Source: Thermoprotei archaeon
GTDB taxonomy: Archaea > Thermoproteota > Methanomethylicia > Nezhaarchaeales > WYZ-LMO8
Assembly (NCBI GenBank): GCA_003649565.1
Contig: QMSF01000012.1
Location: forward strand, 1-11,083
Reading direction: 5' to 3'
DNA length: 11,083 bases
Each line of letters opens with the position of its first letter. Position 1 is the first letter of the stretch. The notes beneath the pieces were generated by a model. That model ran no database searches and was not told where the DNA came from. It saw nothing but the letters and a program-made list of their open reading frames with translations. A program made the translations under genes and the position numbers. Positions 1 through 6,592 of the stretch are shown piece by piece.

Positions 1-82
1 TCCACGTATAGGGGAAGTAAGTTGTGTTTTAAGGCTTAAATTTTTCCACTAAGAAGGTCTTAAGGTGATGACGTGGTTACGA
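1..82. other. Intergenic left edge, no gene seen
   Basis: I see no gene here. It is the region downstream of the AIR-synthase-related gene. It holds an odd-length palindrome, TTTAAGGCTTAAA (28-40), which looks like an archaeal TATA element. It could serve a minus-strand gene lying to the left of the window. An AAGGTGATG string at 62-70 resembles a ribosome-binding site plus ATG on the plus strand, but the frame closes after nine codons, so I do not call a gene from it. Confidence 0.5.
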
Positions 83-1012
83 TCAAGAAAAGACTGACTC
101 CTTGGTTAAATCCATGAAAACCTCTTCCTGCCCGTTTAGCCTGACTACAATTCTTCTGTCATTAGTTATCCTGCCCACTATCGATGCCGCGTAGCCAAAC
201 TCTTTTAGATATCTAATGCAATCTTGGGGTTTTTCTGAGGCTAATACGAAGCCGAATGATGGATACATCTTAAGCCATGTTTCCAGGTCTACGCCTGGTG
301 GTGATGGTATTAAGCTTAAGTCTATTATGGCGCCTACACCGCTAGACTCACAGAGCATTGCTAGTGAGCCTAGCAGTCCTGGCGCGCTTATGTCTCGTGA
401 AGCTGAGGCTAGACCTCGCTCTGCTATGAGGATCATGCCGTCTATCAATTTCTTCACATAGCTTGAAGGTTTGCTTTGTGTTGTGTCAAAGCAGTAGACC
501 CAACCTTTAGATCCAGCTTTGCCGTTCATGTCTATGGCTACTATCAATTCTTGGCTGGGCCTTGCTGTACTACTAGGGATTACGTTTTTTGCCACACCCA
601 CTACACAGCCATCAATAGCATCATAACTAGTATCTGGGTGAGTGTGCATTTTAAGGAGCACTAAGTCATATAGCCTTATGGCTTCTCTAAGGCCTTTAAC
701 CAAGTTCATTCTGGTGGAGTTGGAGCTTGAAGATATCGTACCAGCATATCCTATTGGTCTGGCCCCTTTAGCTACAACATCATTCACATTAACCAAGACC
801 GAGTAATATCCGGCCAAGAAGGGATCATCTTTTATTAGGTCTTCGGTTATGCCATCACTCGATACGACTATGTACATGTCCCCGACTTTAAACCAGCCGG
901 CATCATCATACTTGCATTCTTCACTGAAGAGCCTTGCCAATGTGCCTATACAGGATTTCCTGGTAAAGCCTCTGTACGATCTTAACTGCCTTATTATCTC
1001 CTTGAGCTTCAT
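83..1012 (-). CDS. AIR-synthase-related (PurM-like) ATP-binding protein
   Basis: This is a protein of about 309 residues in the PurM/SelD/ThiL/HypE ATP-binding superfamily. It most resembles the Sll0787 / methanogenesis-marker-2 branch of AIR-synthase-related proteins, whose reaction is not established. Visible motifs, numbered from the ATG at 1012, are YDDAG (35-39, the acidic metal/ATP motif, lacking the usual preceding Gly), SSDGI (51-55), SVLVNVNDVVAKGARPI (71-87) and HTHPDTSYDAIDG (123-135). The C-terminal part contains a branch-typical stretch from SRDISAPG (205-212) to FGFVLAS (253-259). I chose the ATG at 1012 because family members begin close to it and an AAGGT lies just upstream. 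A TTG at 1054 would add 14 residues but has a weak site. It lies downstream of the Nudix gene on the same strand and is probably co-transcribed, though a TATA-like ATTTAAAG near 1084-1091 could give it its own promoter. The superfamily is sure; the branch is likely; the substrate is unknown. Confidence 0.8.
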   Translation of the reverse strand: MKLKEIIRQLRSYRGFTRKSCIGTLARLFSEECKYDDAGWFKVGDMYIVVSSDGITEDLIKDDPFLAGYYSVLVNVNDVVAKGARPIGYAGTISSSSNSTRMNLVKGLREAIRLYDLVLLKMHTHPDTSYDAIDGCVVGVAKNVIPSSTARPSQELIVAIDMNGKAGSKGWVYCFDTTQSKPSSYVKKLIDGMILIAERGLASASRDISAPGLLGSLAMLCESSGVGAIIDLSLIPSPPGVDLETWLKMYPSFGFVLASEKPQDCIRYLKEFGYAASIVGRITNDRRIVVRLNGQEEVFMDLTKESVFS

Positions 1013-1085
1013 GAGCCTTACCTTGGAAGGCTGGTTTAACCGTGTTTTTCTCAATACTGCTTCTTTTAACGTTTACCTTAATTCT

Positions 1086-1637
1086 TTAAATCCTGAAAAC
1101 TCCGAGTTCTAGTAGCGCTAATACAATTGATGTTGTAGGCATTAGCTTTATCGTACCTTTAAGCTTTAACTCCAGGGCTTCACTTGGGGTCATGTATGTA
1201 ATTTCTAGTGCTGCATGCGTTGTTTTTGGATGCCCTACGAGCCTACATGGTATGTATAAGTATCTCTTATTAGGTCTTGATGGTTCACTTACGCTTAGCG
1301 ACGTTATGTCGATCACCTCGTATATGTGTAGTCCAAATCTACCTTGAGATGGAGGCCAATATCTTTCAAGATAGTCGTCTGGTAGTGTGACGTTGCTTGG
1401 GCCTTCCAGCATTAGAACTTTATTGCCAAGGGGTCTAACTTGGCAGCCTATTTCTTCATAGCATTCTCTCACTATTCCCTTTAAAGGATCTTCACCTATC
1501 TTTAGGTGGCCTTCAGGGAAGGAGTAGTAACCTCTCTTAGGGGTTTCGCCTCTCTTAATGAAAAGGAGTTTATCGCTATTGGCTATGAGCGCTGAAACGA
1601 CTATTCTGATATCGTCAATCTCTTTGCCTTCGACAAT
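1086..1637 (-). CDS. Nudix hydrolase, probable non-canonical ATT start
   Basis: Nudix hydrolases cleave nucleoside diphosphates linked to another moiety; the substrate here cannot be read from sequence. Numbered from the proposed ATT codon at 1635-1637 (183 residues), the Nudix box is perfect: G43, E49, R57-E58, E61-E62 and G64 (GX5EX7REX2EEXG). It follows a normal first half, with IVVSALIANSDKLLFIKRG at 12-30. The frame is open back to a stop at 1710-1712, but it holds no ATG, GTG or TTG upstream of a GTG at 1472. Starting at that GTG would delete the first half of the domain and the first two Nudix-box residues. A strong Shine-Dalgarno (GAGGTGG, 1650 down to 1644) lies six bases before the ATT at 1637, and a TATA-like element sits at 1680-1691. 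An ATT start is therefore the best reading; a sequencing error or frameshift is the alternative. The AIR-synthase-related gene follows in the same direction. Confidence 0.72.
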   Translation of the reverse strand: MVEGKEIDDIRIVVSALIANSDKLLFIKRGETPKRGYYSFPEGHLKIGEDPLKGIVRECYEEIGCQVRPLGNKVLMLEGPSNVTLPDDYLERYWPPSQGRFGLHIYEVIDITSLSVSEPSRPNKRYLYIPCRLVGHPKTTHAALEITYMTPSEALELKLKGTIKLMPTTSIVLALLELGVFRI

Positions 1638-1643
1638 TCGAAA

Positions 1644-1650
1644 CCACCTC
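1644..1650 (-). promoter_or_regulatory. Shine-Dalgarno site of the Nudix gene
   Basis: On the minus strand this reads GAGGTGG and contains GAGGTG, a six-base match to the archaeal consensus GGAGGTGAT. Six bases separate it from the ATT codon at 1637-1635. The overlapping GTG (1647-1645) and the nearby TTG (1636-1634) are in other frames and meet stops within about a dozen codons. The ATT is therefore the only start at normal spacing that opens the Nudix frame. Confidence 0.6.
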
Positions 1651-1679
1651 TTATTTCGCGCCCGCTTCGGATTTCTAGG

Positions 1680-1691
1680 TTTAAGCTTAAA
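1680..1691. promoter_or_regulatory. Palindromic TATA-like element, divergent promoter
   Basis: TTTAAGCTTAAA is a perfect 12-base palindrome between the divergent Nudix and mevalonate kinase genes. An archaeal TATA box lies about 25 bases before the transcription start. That would place minus-strand transcripts near 1660 (about 23 bases before the proposed ATT) and plus-strand transcripts near 1712 (about 40 bases before the TTG at 1754). Both leaders would carry the Shine-Dalgarno sites seen. The minus side has an A-rich stretch just upstream, as expected of a TFB-recognition element. A second candidate for the minus strand is ACATAAAAAG at 1716-1725. Confidence 0.45.
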
Positions 1692-1753
1692 TCTTTTTTG
1701 TAGGAGGGATTACCACTTTTTATGTGCTTAGAAGCAAAGTGGAGGTTTAAATT

Positions 1754-2749
1754 TTGATTGTGGTTTCAGCGCCTGGTAAGGTTACGCTGTTTGGCGAGCA
1801 TGCTGTTGTCTATGGAGAGCCAGCCATAGCGGCAGCCATAGATAAGAGAGTGAGAGTTAAGGCTATTAAGAGAGCTGATGAAGCTGTTAGGATTGAGGCT
1901 AGGGATTTAATGTTGGCTGGCTTTAAGGCCTTATTGTCGTCTAATGGTTCCGTTACTCTTGAAGGTGAGTCTAAGAAGGTTTTGGCAGCTTTAAGCTACG
2001 TTAAGAGGGCCATTGAGATTGTACGGGAAAAATATGGTGTGAAGGTGGGTGCTCATATAACAATTACGTCAGAGATGCCTGTGGGGGCAGGCTTAGGCAC
2101 TTCAGCCGCAGTAGCAGTATCTGTGATTAAGGCATATTCATTGTTAGCAGGTCTTGAGTTTAGCAAGGAAGAGTGTGCTGATCTCGGTTATCAGGTGGAG
2201 CTTAGTGTTCAGGGAAAAGCGAGTAGAATGGATTCTACAACTACAGCCATTGGAGGGATACTCTACATAGACCCCAGAGGAGAAAGAGTTTATGAGAACA
2301 TCAAGTGCACGAGTGATCTAAGAGGCTTTATAGTTGGTTATGTTAGTAGAGAGGCTAGCACAGGCGAGATGGTCGAGAAGGTTAAGAAGCTTAGAGAAAA
2401 GTCACCTGAAATAATTGACCTGGTTATCAAAGCCATGGGGGAATTGACGAGGAAAGCCAGGGGCCTCATTGAAAGAGGGGAGCTTTATGAAGTTGGGATG
2501 CTCATGAACATTAATCACGGCTTGCTAGAAGCCATAGGGGTTTCAACGAGCAGATTATCTCAAATGGTTTATGCTGCTAGATCAGCAGGAGCCTTAGGAT
2601 CAAAGATAACTGGCGCTGGTGGTGGTGGATGCATCATAGCATTAGCTCCTGAAAGAGAGGAAGAGGTCATAGCAGCCTTAAAGGCTATAGGCGTATCAGC
2701 ATTTAAAGTCGCTTTTTCAAGTGAAGGTGTAAGAGTTGAGGAAGGGTAA
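1754..2749 (+). CDS. mvk: Mevalonate kinase
   Basis: Phosphorylates mevalonate with ATP to 5-phosphomevalonate, in the cytoplasmic pathway that makes isoprenoids for archaeal lipids and polyprenyl carriers. It is a 331-residue GHMP kinase, a normal length for the family. The N-terminal motif APGKVTLFGEHAVVYG is at 6-21, and the glycine-rich ATP loop PVGAGLGTSAA at 109-119. QGKASRMD at 153-160 matches the archaeal mevalonate kinase pattern and gives the catalytic Asp160. ASTGEMV is at 201-207 and the third GHMP motif, TGAGGGGC, at 286-293. The start is the TTG at 1754, which has GGAGGT (1741-1746) seven bases ahead and puts the family motif at its usual place. It is the first gene of a four-gene plus-strand operon, and its end overlaps the next gene by 14 bases. 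Phosphomevalonate kinase or galactokinase is much less likely given the QGKAS and GEHAVVYG motifs. Confidence 0.95.
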   Translation: MIVVSAPGKVTLFGEHAVVYGEPAIAAAIDKRVRVKAIKRADEAVRIEARDLMLAGFKALLSSNGSVTLEGESKKVLAALSYVKRAIEIVREKYGVKVGAHITITSEMPVGAGLGTSAAVAVSVIKAYSLLAGLEFSKEECADLGYQVELSVQGKASRMDSTTTAIGGILYIDPRGERVYENIKCTSDLRGFIVGYVSREASTGEMVEKVKKLREKSPEIIDLVIKAMGELTRKARGLIERGELYEVGMLMNINHGLLEAIGVSTSRLSQMVYAARSAGALGSKITGAGGGGCIIALAPEREEEVIAALKAIGVSAFKVAFSSEGVRVEEG

Positions 2750-3416
2750 AGTTATAGGGCATAGAGGAGCACCGTCACTTAAAGTGGAGAATAGCCTTGA
2801 GAGCATAGAGGAAGCATTGAAATTAAACGTCGATGGAATCGAGGTAGACGTCAGATCGACTAAAGATGGAGTGCCTGTGGCCTTTCATGATGCAAATCTC
2901 TCAAGAATACTTAAAGTCGATAAATTGCTTGTAGAGACTAATCTTGCTGAGCTTAAAGCTTTAAGTAAAGAGCGAGGATTTACTTTGCCCACTTTGCATG
3001 ACGTTTTAAGGCTTGTGGGTAATAAGTCTATGGCTGTCCTAGACGTAAAAGAATGGAGGGTTGTCGATACATTAGTGAAAATACTCCATTCACTTGACGA
3101 TATTGGAAGTATTGTAGTGTCGTCGTTTGATCATAGAATCCCCTTGTATGTAAAGAATGAGGTTTCTTGGGTTAAAGCGGGGCTTATAGTGTCATTGAGG
3201 CCGTTAAGTATTTCAAGACTTGTCAACGATGAAGTTGACTGTCTATTTCTAAGGAGAGATTATGCTGATAGTGAGTTGATAAGTGAAGCCTTAGATTTAG
3301 GATTGCAAGTCTACGTCTGGGTAATTAATGATAAAGCGGAAGCTGAGAGATTCTGGTCTCTAGGTGTGCACGGCATAGTGACTGATAAACCTCAGCTCTT
3401 TGTTAACGGTGGCTAA
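2736..3416 (+). CDS. Glycerophosphodiester phosphodiesterase (GDPD family)
   Basis: Expected to hydrolyse glycerophosphodiesters to glycerol phosphate and an alcohol, using a divalent metal. The 226-residue protein is a single GDPD TIM-barrel domain with no signal peptide or membrane segment, so it acts in the cytoplasm. Family residues are visible: GHRGAPS (8-14, catalytic His9-Arg10), GIEVDVRSTKDGVPVAFHD (34-52, metal ligands Glu36 and Asp38, catalytic His51), VWVIND (194-199) and GIVTDKP (213-219). The usual mid-barrel E-x-K is D-V-K here (103-105). The TTG start at 2736 overlaps the mevalonate kinase end by 14 bases and has GAAGGTG (2723-2729) six bases ahead, which supports this start. 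In this operon it could recycle phospholipid or lipid-linked glycerophosphate head groups, but that is inference. The family call is firm; the substrate is not. Confidence 0.9.
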   Translation: MRKGKVIGHRGAPSLKVENSLESIEEALKLNVDGIEVDVRSTKDGVPVAFHDANLSRILKVDKLLVETNLAELKALSKERGFTLPTLHDVLRLVGNKSMAVLDVKEWRVVDTLVKILHSLDDIGSIVVSSFDHRIPLYVKNEVSWVKAGLIVSLRPLSISRLVNDEVDCLFLRRDYADSELISEALDLGLQVYVWVINDKAEAERFWSLGVHGIVTDKPQLFVNGG

Positions 3417-3421
3417 GAGCC

Positions 3422-4432
3422 ATGATGCAGCTCTTTGAAGGTTTTGGAGTATTCATAGTTAGCTTTCTAGCAACCTTTCTAATAATGCCTAAAGTCATAG
3501 AGTTCTCTCGAAAAAGAGGCTTTGTAGGTAGAGATGTCCATAAACCAAATCAGCCTTTAATTCCAGAAATGGGCGGATTAGGCATTCTCTTTGGTTTGCT
3601 TATGGGCGTTATTGCTTATAACGCTATGTCGTTGAGACTCGAGGCTTGGCCAATAGTATTCATAAGTTGCATTCTCATAGCTGGAGCTATAGGCATTTGG
3701 GATTATCTCGTGACGCTAAAAGGCACCACAAAGACTATTTTAACCATTATTGCATGTATACCCTTAATTTTAGGCGCCATTTTATGCCCATCAGAAATAG
3801 TGATAGGCAGACCTGAGGCCCCATTTATAGGCCGCATGAGATTTACATTAATATATTGGATTTTACTGCCATTTGCTATAGCTGCACCAGCAAATGCTGT
3901 TAATATGATTGATACCTTTAATGGCGTTATGCCTATTACCTCTATTTTCAGCGTCTTGGGATTACTCGTGGCATCCATAATGCTTGGTAGATGGGAGGCA
4001 ATGTTCATGTGCTTAATACTTCTAGGGGTGTTGCTTGGATTTCTACCATATAACTTGTATCCATCAAAAGTCTTTGCAAGTGATGTTGGAAGTCTAGCTG
4101 TTGGAGCGGCTATTGGTGTTATAGCCGTTGTTGGTAGACTTGAGATCATTGGAATAGTAGCGTTGATGCCTCAGATAATGAATGCCTTTTATGTGTTAGC
4201 ATCAGTCAAAGGGCTTTTGGAGAGAAGACAGATGAAGGAGAGGCCAACTATAGTCCTTGGCGATAACATCATAGCTGCAAATAAAAGCGAGGAAGCACCC
4301 ATGACTTTGGCCAATTTGATACTGTCCAGAGGTCCTCTTCGCGAGCCTGATTTAGTTAAGTCCTATGCGGTCTTATCTTTCTTCTCCTTCATATTGTCAG
4401 TTATAACGGCATATCTCATGGTGATAACATGA
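3422..4432 (+). CDS. Polyprenyl-P GlcNAc-1-phosphate transferase-like membrane protein
   Basis: Member of the MraY/WecA/Alg7 family (glycosyltransferase family 4). These membrane enzymes move a sugar-1-phosphate from a UDP-sugar to a polyprenyl or dolichyl phosphate, the first step of lipid-linked glycan assembly. The 336 residues form roughly ten hydrophobic segments. Motifs are DVHKPNQPLIPEMGGLGI (38-55, the first cytosolic loop), NAVNMIDTFNGV (158-169), SKVFASDVGSLAVGAAIG (215-232, carrying the conserved Asp221) and the ERPTIV loop (273-278). The loop that usually carries an Asp-Asp pair reads WDYLVTLKG (93-101), so one Asp is Tyr. The start is ATG 3422, or ATG 3425 one codon later, with GGTGG at 3408-3412. 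It begins five bases after the phosphodiesterase stop and overlaps the next gene as ATGA. The archaeal dolichyl-phosphate (AglH-like) role is likely but not provable from sequence. Confidence 0.87.
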   Translation: MMQLFEGFGVFIVSFLATFLIMPKVIEFSRKRGFVGRDVHKPNQPLIPEMGGLGILFGLLMGVIAYNAMSLRLEAWPIVFISCILIAGAIGIWDYLVTLKGTTKTILTIIACIPLILGAILCPSEIVIGRPEAPFIGRMRFTLIYWILLPFAIAAPANAVNMIDTFNGVMPITSIFSVLGLLVASIMLGRWEAMFMCLILLGVLLGFLPYNLYPSKVFASDVGSLAVGAAIGVIAVVGRLEIIGIVALMPQIMNAFYVLASVKGLLERRQMKERPTIVLGDNIIAANKSEEAPMTLANLILSRGPLREPDLVKSYAVLSFFSFILSVITAYLMVIT

Positions 4433-4701
4433 GGAGTTTGAAGTATACAATCGACATTATTGGAATAATGATTTTAATATGGTGCTTAATGTTGGCTATG
4501 CTATTGCTAATAGATAGGGTGGTTGTGAATATTAGAATTCCTATTGAGGGGATCATTGGCTCTATTGTCAATAATGGCATTCAGCTAATAATAGCTGGGA
4601 TTATGTTCTTAGCCTGGCTACTTTTATGGTATCGATTAACTGTGTATTGCCGAAAGAGAAGGCTTAGACTTTGGAGTAAAAGCTCTCAATTAAGCTCATA
4701 A
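4429..4701 (+). CDS. Small two-helix membrane protein of unknown function
   Basis: I do not recognise a family. The 90 residues contain two hydrophobic stretches long enough to span a membrane (about 8-29 and 50-70), joined by a loop with charged residues near 30-37. They end in a basic tail (CRKRRLRLWSK, 74-84), which by the positive-inside rule would place both ends in the cytoplasm. The ATG overlaps the stop of the phosphosugar transferase gene as ATGA, the signature of translational coupling, so it is probably made in step with that enzyme. An accessory or membrane-anchoring role for the transferase or a following glycosyltransferase is an inference from position only. Its last 38 bases overlap the end of the convergent DUF354 gene. 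The gene itself is likely real because of the coupled start and the clean hydrophobic pattern. Confidence 0.7.
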   Translation: MRSLKYTIDIIGIMILIWCLMLAMLLLIDRVVVNIRIPIEGIIGSIVNNGIQLIIAGIMFLAWLLLWYRLTVYCRKRRLRLWSKSSQLSS

Positions 4702-5731
4702 TTTTTGTTAGCGGGTCTTCCATGAAGCTCCATAGTCTTCTGCTTAACTCTTGTTGTTTAACTCTTAATTCGTCTATGTTAGATAATGAGGTTATTGTTA
4801 CATCAACTAGCTCTTCACTTTTAATTCTCTTGAGAAGCCCGAATTCTATGAGGAAACGCTCTACATGCATGAGCTCTTTGGGATAGTAGGAGAAGGATGG
4901 TACTCCTAGTAATGCTGCTTCGCATGCCATTGTTCCTCCGGACCCTATGAAAAGTGTGGCTTTTCTTAGCAGTGAGGGTCCATAGATAGGCTTTCCGAGG
5001 ATTATTACGTTCTTAAAATCTTTAAATCTAGATTTTAAATGCCTCATCTGCCAGCTATATCTTGGCAAAACTATTATTAAGGAGTCGATGGCCTTTTGGG
5101 CTAAAATTGCTATTGAGTCTTCGATTAATGTTGGCTTATTGAACATCATATATGATGCGTGAGCTTCCTCAATTCTTATGACTATAAGGTGTTTAAATTG
5201 CTTCGTTCTCGGTATGACTGGCTTATCCTTAACATTGAGGTGTTTAAGCCACATGACTGGGTCTAGGGCTTGATATTGAATTATGTCCTCATTAGAGATT
5301 CCATATTTAGCCCAATCGTCTTTCGGTATAACCCATGGAGTTAATAGCTTAGAACTTAAAGGGACTGTGAGCTTTGCAACTGCTATTGAGTGTGGCGAAT
5401 CATTAGCTAATATGTGGGGTATCCCAAGTCCAAATGCTACTCTAGCAGCATCGGGTGATGTTGATAGAGCGACGTCAGGCTTGAACTTTTCAATGAGTGG
5501 AGTTAGCTTCTTCATTCTGTTGATGCTACATATGAGCTTTCCATAGAGCGTTCCTCCGCCATGTTTCCCGATGATTTGAGCATTAACCTTAAGCTTCTTA
5601 GCTAAGAAGTCGATCTCTCTATATCTTCGTGTTGTCACTAAGACATTCCATCCTCTTCTCTGGGCTTCATCTATTATGGGTTTATAGAACATTAATTGCT
5701 TTGGTGTTAAGTATTCGATCCAAATGTTCAA
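4664..5731 (-). CDS. DUF354 family glycosyltransferase-like protein
   Basis: A DUF354 protein (355 residues, a normal length). This archaeal and bacterial family is predicted to adopt the GT-B fold, related to MurG and UDP-GlcNAc 2-epimerase. Visible family features are MNIWIEYLTPKQLMFYKP at the N-terminus (1-18), the STSPDAARVAFGLGIPHI segment (90-107), NDSPHS (110-115) and the C-terminal nucleotide-sugar-site motif GSGGTMACEAALLGVPSFS (263-281). There is no signal peptide or membrane segment, so it is cytoplasmic or peripheral. The start is TTG 5731: GGAGG (5743 down to 5739) lies seven bases ahead, and the family N-terminus begins exactly there. It starts two bases after the TrmB-type gene ends, so the two form an operon. 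Its end overlaps the small membrane-protein gene. Sugar transfer during glycan assembly fits the context; donor and acceptor are unknown. Confidence 0.85.
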   Translation of the reverse strand: MNIWIEYLTPKQLMFYKPIIDEAQRRGWNVLVTTRRYREIDFLAKKLKVNAQIIGKHGGGTLYGKLICSINRMKKLTPLIEKFKPDVALSTSPDAARVAFGLGIPHILANDSPHSIAVAKLTVPLSSKLLTPWVIPKDDWAKYGISNEDIIQYQALDPVMWLKHLNVKDKPVIPRTKQFKHLIVIRIEEAHASYMMFNKPTLIEDSIAILAQKAIDSLIIVLPRYSWQMRHLKSRFKDFKNVIILGKPIYGPSLLRKATLFIGSGGTMACEAALLGVPSFSYYPKELMHVERFLIEFGLLKRIKSEELVDVTITSLSNIDELRVKQQELSRRLWSFMEDPLTKIMSLIESFYSKV

Positions 5732-5733
5732 TT

Positions 5734-6534
5734 TTAAGCCTCCAGGCTATGTGATTTAATCCACATATAATTGAAGGCATCAAGTAGTAGCTTTGTCATT
5801 GCAATGTTTTCGGTATAGTATGGTAGCGCTACGACAGGTCTACCTGGCATAGCGACTAGATGTAGTATGAAGACGGCTTTCTTGGAGTCAACAACCATTC
5901 CTCTAATAGGATAGGGCTCTCCATCATATAACCTAACCTCTATCCCGATGGTTCTTGCCTCAAAGGGTTTCTTCGATATTTCAAGACTTGAGCGATGAAT
6001 TAATGCCTTAACCTTTACTCCTTGTGTTATCGCATCTATAAGATCTTCTTTTATGTCGTCGAGCCAAGTGAATAGATACGTCAATATGTCTATTTCTTGT
6101 TTGGCTGAAGCTATCATGTGCTTTGTATAGTGCTCCATTTCACTAAAGCTTGAAAGTTGCTTTAGGGTTTCTGGCGGACTTAAACTCAGCCTGCTATTCC
6201 AGTATATTGGTTCTAGGGTCAATGAAAGCTCTCTTGCCTTTGCCTCTAGTCTACGGAGCTCCTCTTCCATCATTGACTTGACGTAAGCCGCATAGCTTCT
6301 TAATGCCAACTTAGGTTGAATTGCTTCAAATCTCTTTGGTCTACCGCTAATCTCTAATACCATTCCTTTTGATTGAAGACTTGTCAATACGCTATAGACT
6401 CTGGTTAAGGGGACACTTGAAGCCTTGCTTATCTCTTCAGCTGTAAGCCCGCTATTCCTAATTAATGCGTAGTATACTTTGGACTCATACTCTGTTAATC
6501 CAAGCTCTTTGAGCTTGTCTATGACGTTTGACAT
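5734..6534 (-). CDS. TrmB-family transcriptional regulator
   Basis: A 266-residue DNA-binding regulator. A winged helix-turn-helix of the TrmB type occupies about 1-75, with the hallmark GLTEYESKVYYALI at 12-25, the recognition region VPLTRVYSVLTSLQSKG at 41-57, and a wing near 58-72. A charged helical linker (about 78-108) follows, probably the dimerisation coiled coil. The C-terminal domain (about 130-262) has the shape of the TrmB/phospholipase-D-like sensor, where known members bind sugars. The start is ATG 6534. No Shine-Dalgarno is visible, and a TATA-like TAAATTTTAA (6580 down to 6571) would put the transcript start about 14 bases before the ATG, so the message has little or no leader. 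It is co-transcribed with the DUF354 gene and divergent from the nucleotide-sugar dehydrogenase, a natural target along with itself. The effector is unknown. Confidence 0.87.
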   Translation of the reverse strand: MSNVIDKLKELGLTEYESKVYYALIRNSGLTAEEISKASSVPLTRVYSVLTSLQSKGMVLEISGRPKRFEAIQPKLALRSYAAYVKSMMEEELRRLEAKARELSLTLEPIYWNSRLSLSPPETLKQLSSFSEMEHYTKHMIASAKQEIDILTYLFTWLDDIKEDLIDAITQGVKVKALIHRSSLEISKKPFEARTIGIEVRLYDGEPYPIRGMVVDSKKAVFILHLVAMPGRPVVALPYYTENIAMTKLLLDAFNYMWIKSHSLEA

Positions 6535-6592
6535 GAAAGTCTTAATATACTCTTTTAAACGGAAACCCAGTTAAAATTTACTAGTGGTTTAT
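6535..6592. promoter_or_regulatory. Divergent promoter of trmB-like and sugar dehydrogenase genes
   Basis: Only 58 bases separate the two divergent starts, so both promoters must overlap. A plus-strand TATA-like CTTTTAAAC (6552-6560) fits a transcript starting near 6583. On the minus strand TAAATTTTAA (6580-6571) fits one starting near 6548. Each promoter lies inside the other's initial region, so RNA polymerase or a bound regulator at one would block the other. I see no copy of the known TrmB box (TATCACNNNAGTGATA), so the operator is not identified. Confidence 0.5.

Noticed and set aside
216..664. Plus-strand open frames opposite the AIR-synthase-related gene
   Set aside because: They are shadows of a gene with clear conserved motifs and carry no credible start context.
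83..1012. Concluding that the organism is a methanogen
   Set aside because: The resemblance is to a marker-related branch that also occurs outside methanogens, and no methanogenesis enzyme is present in the window.
3703..4149. 148-codon open frame antisense to the phosphosugar transferase gene
   Set aside because: The opposite strand encodes a clear membrane transferase with conserved motifs throughout. The antisense frame shows no family feature or ribosome site, so it is a by-product of codon bias.
6535..6592. A canonical TrmB operator (TATCACNNNAGTGATA)
   Set aside because: No match, even loose, is visible; the AT-rich near-palindromes here are as easily explained as TATA elements.
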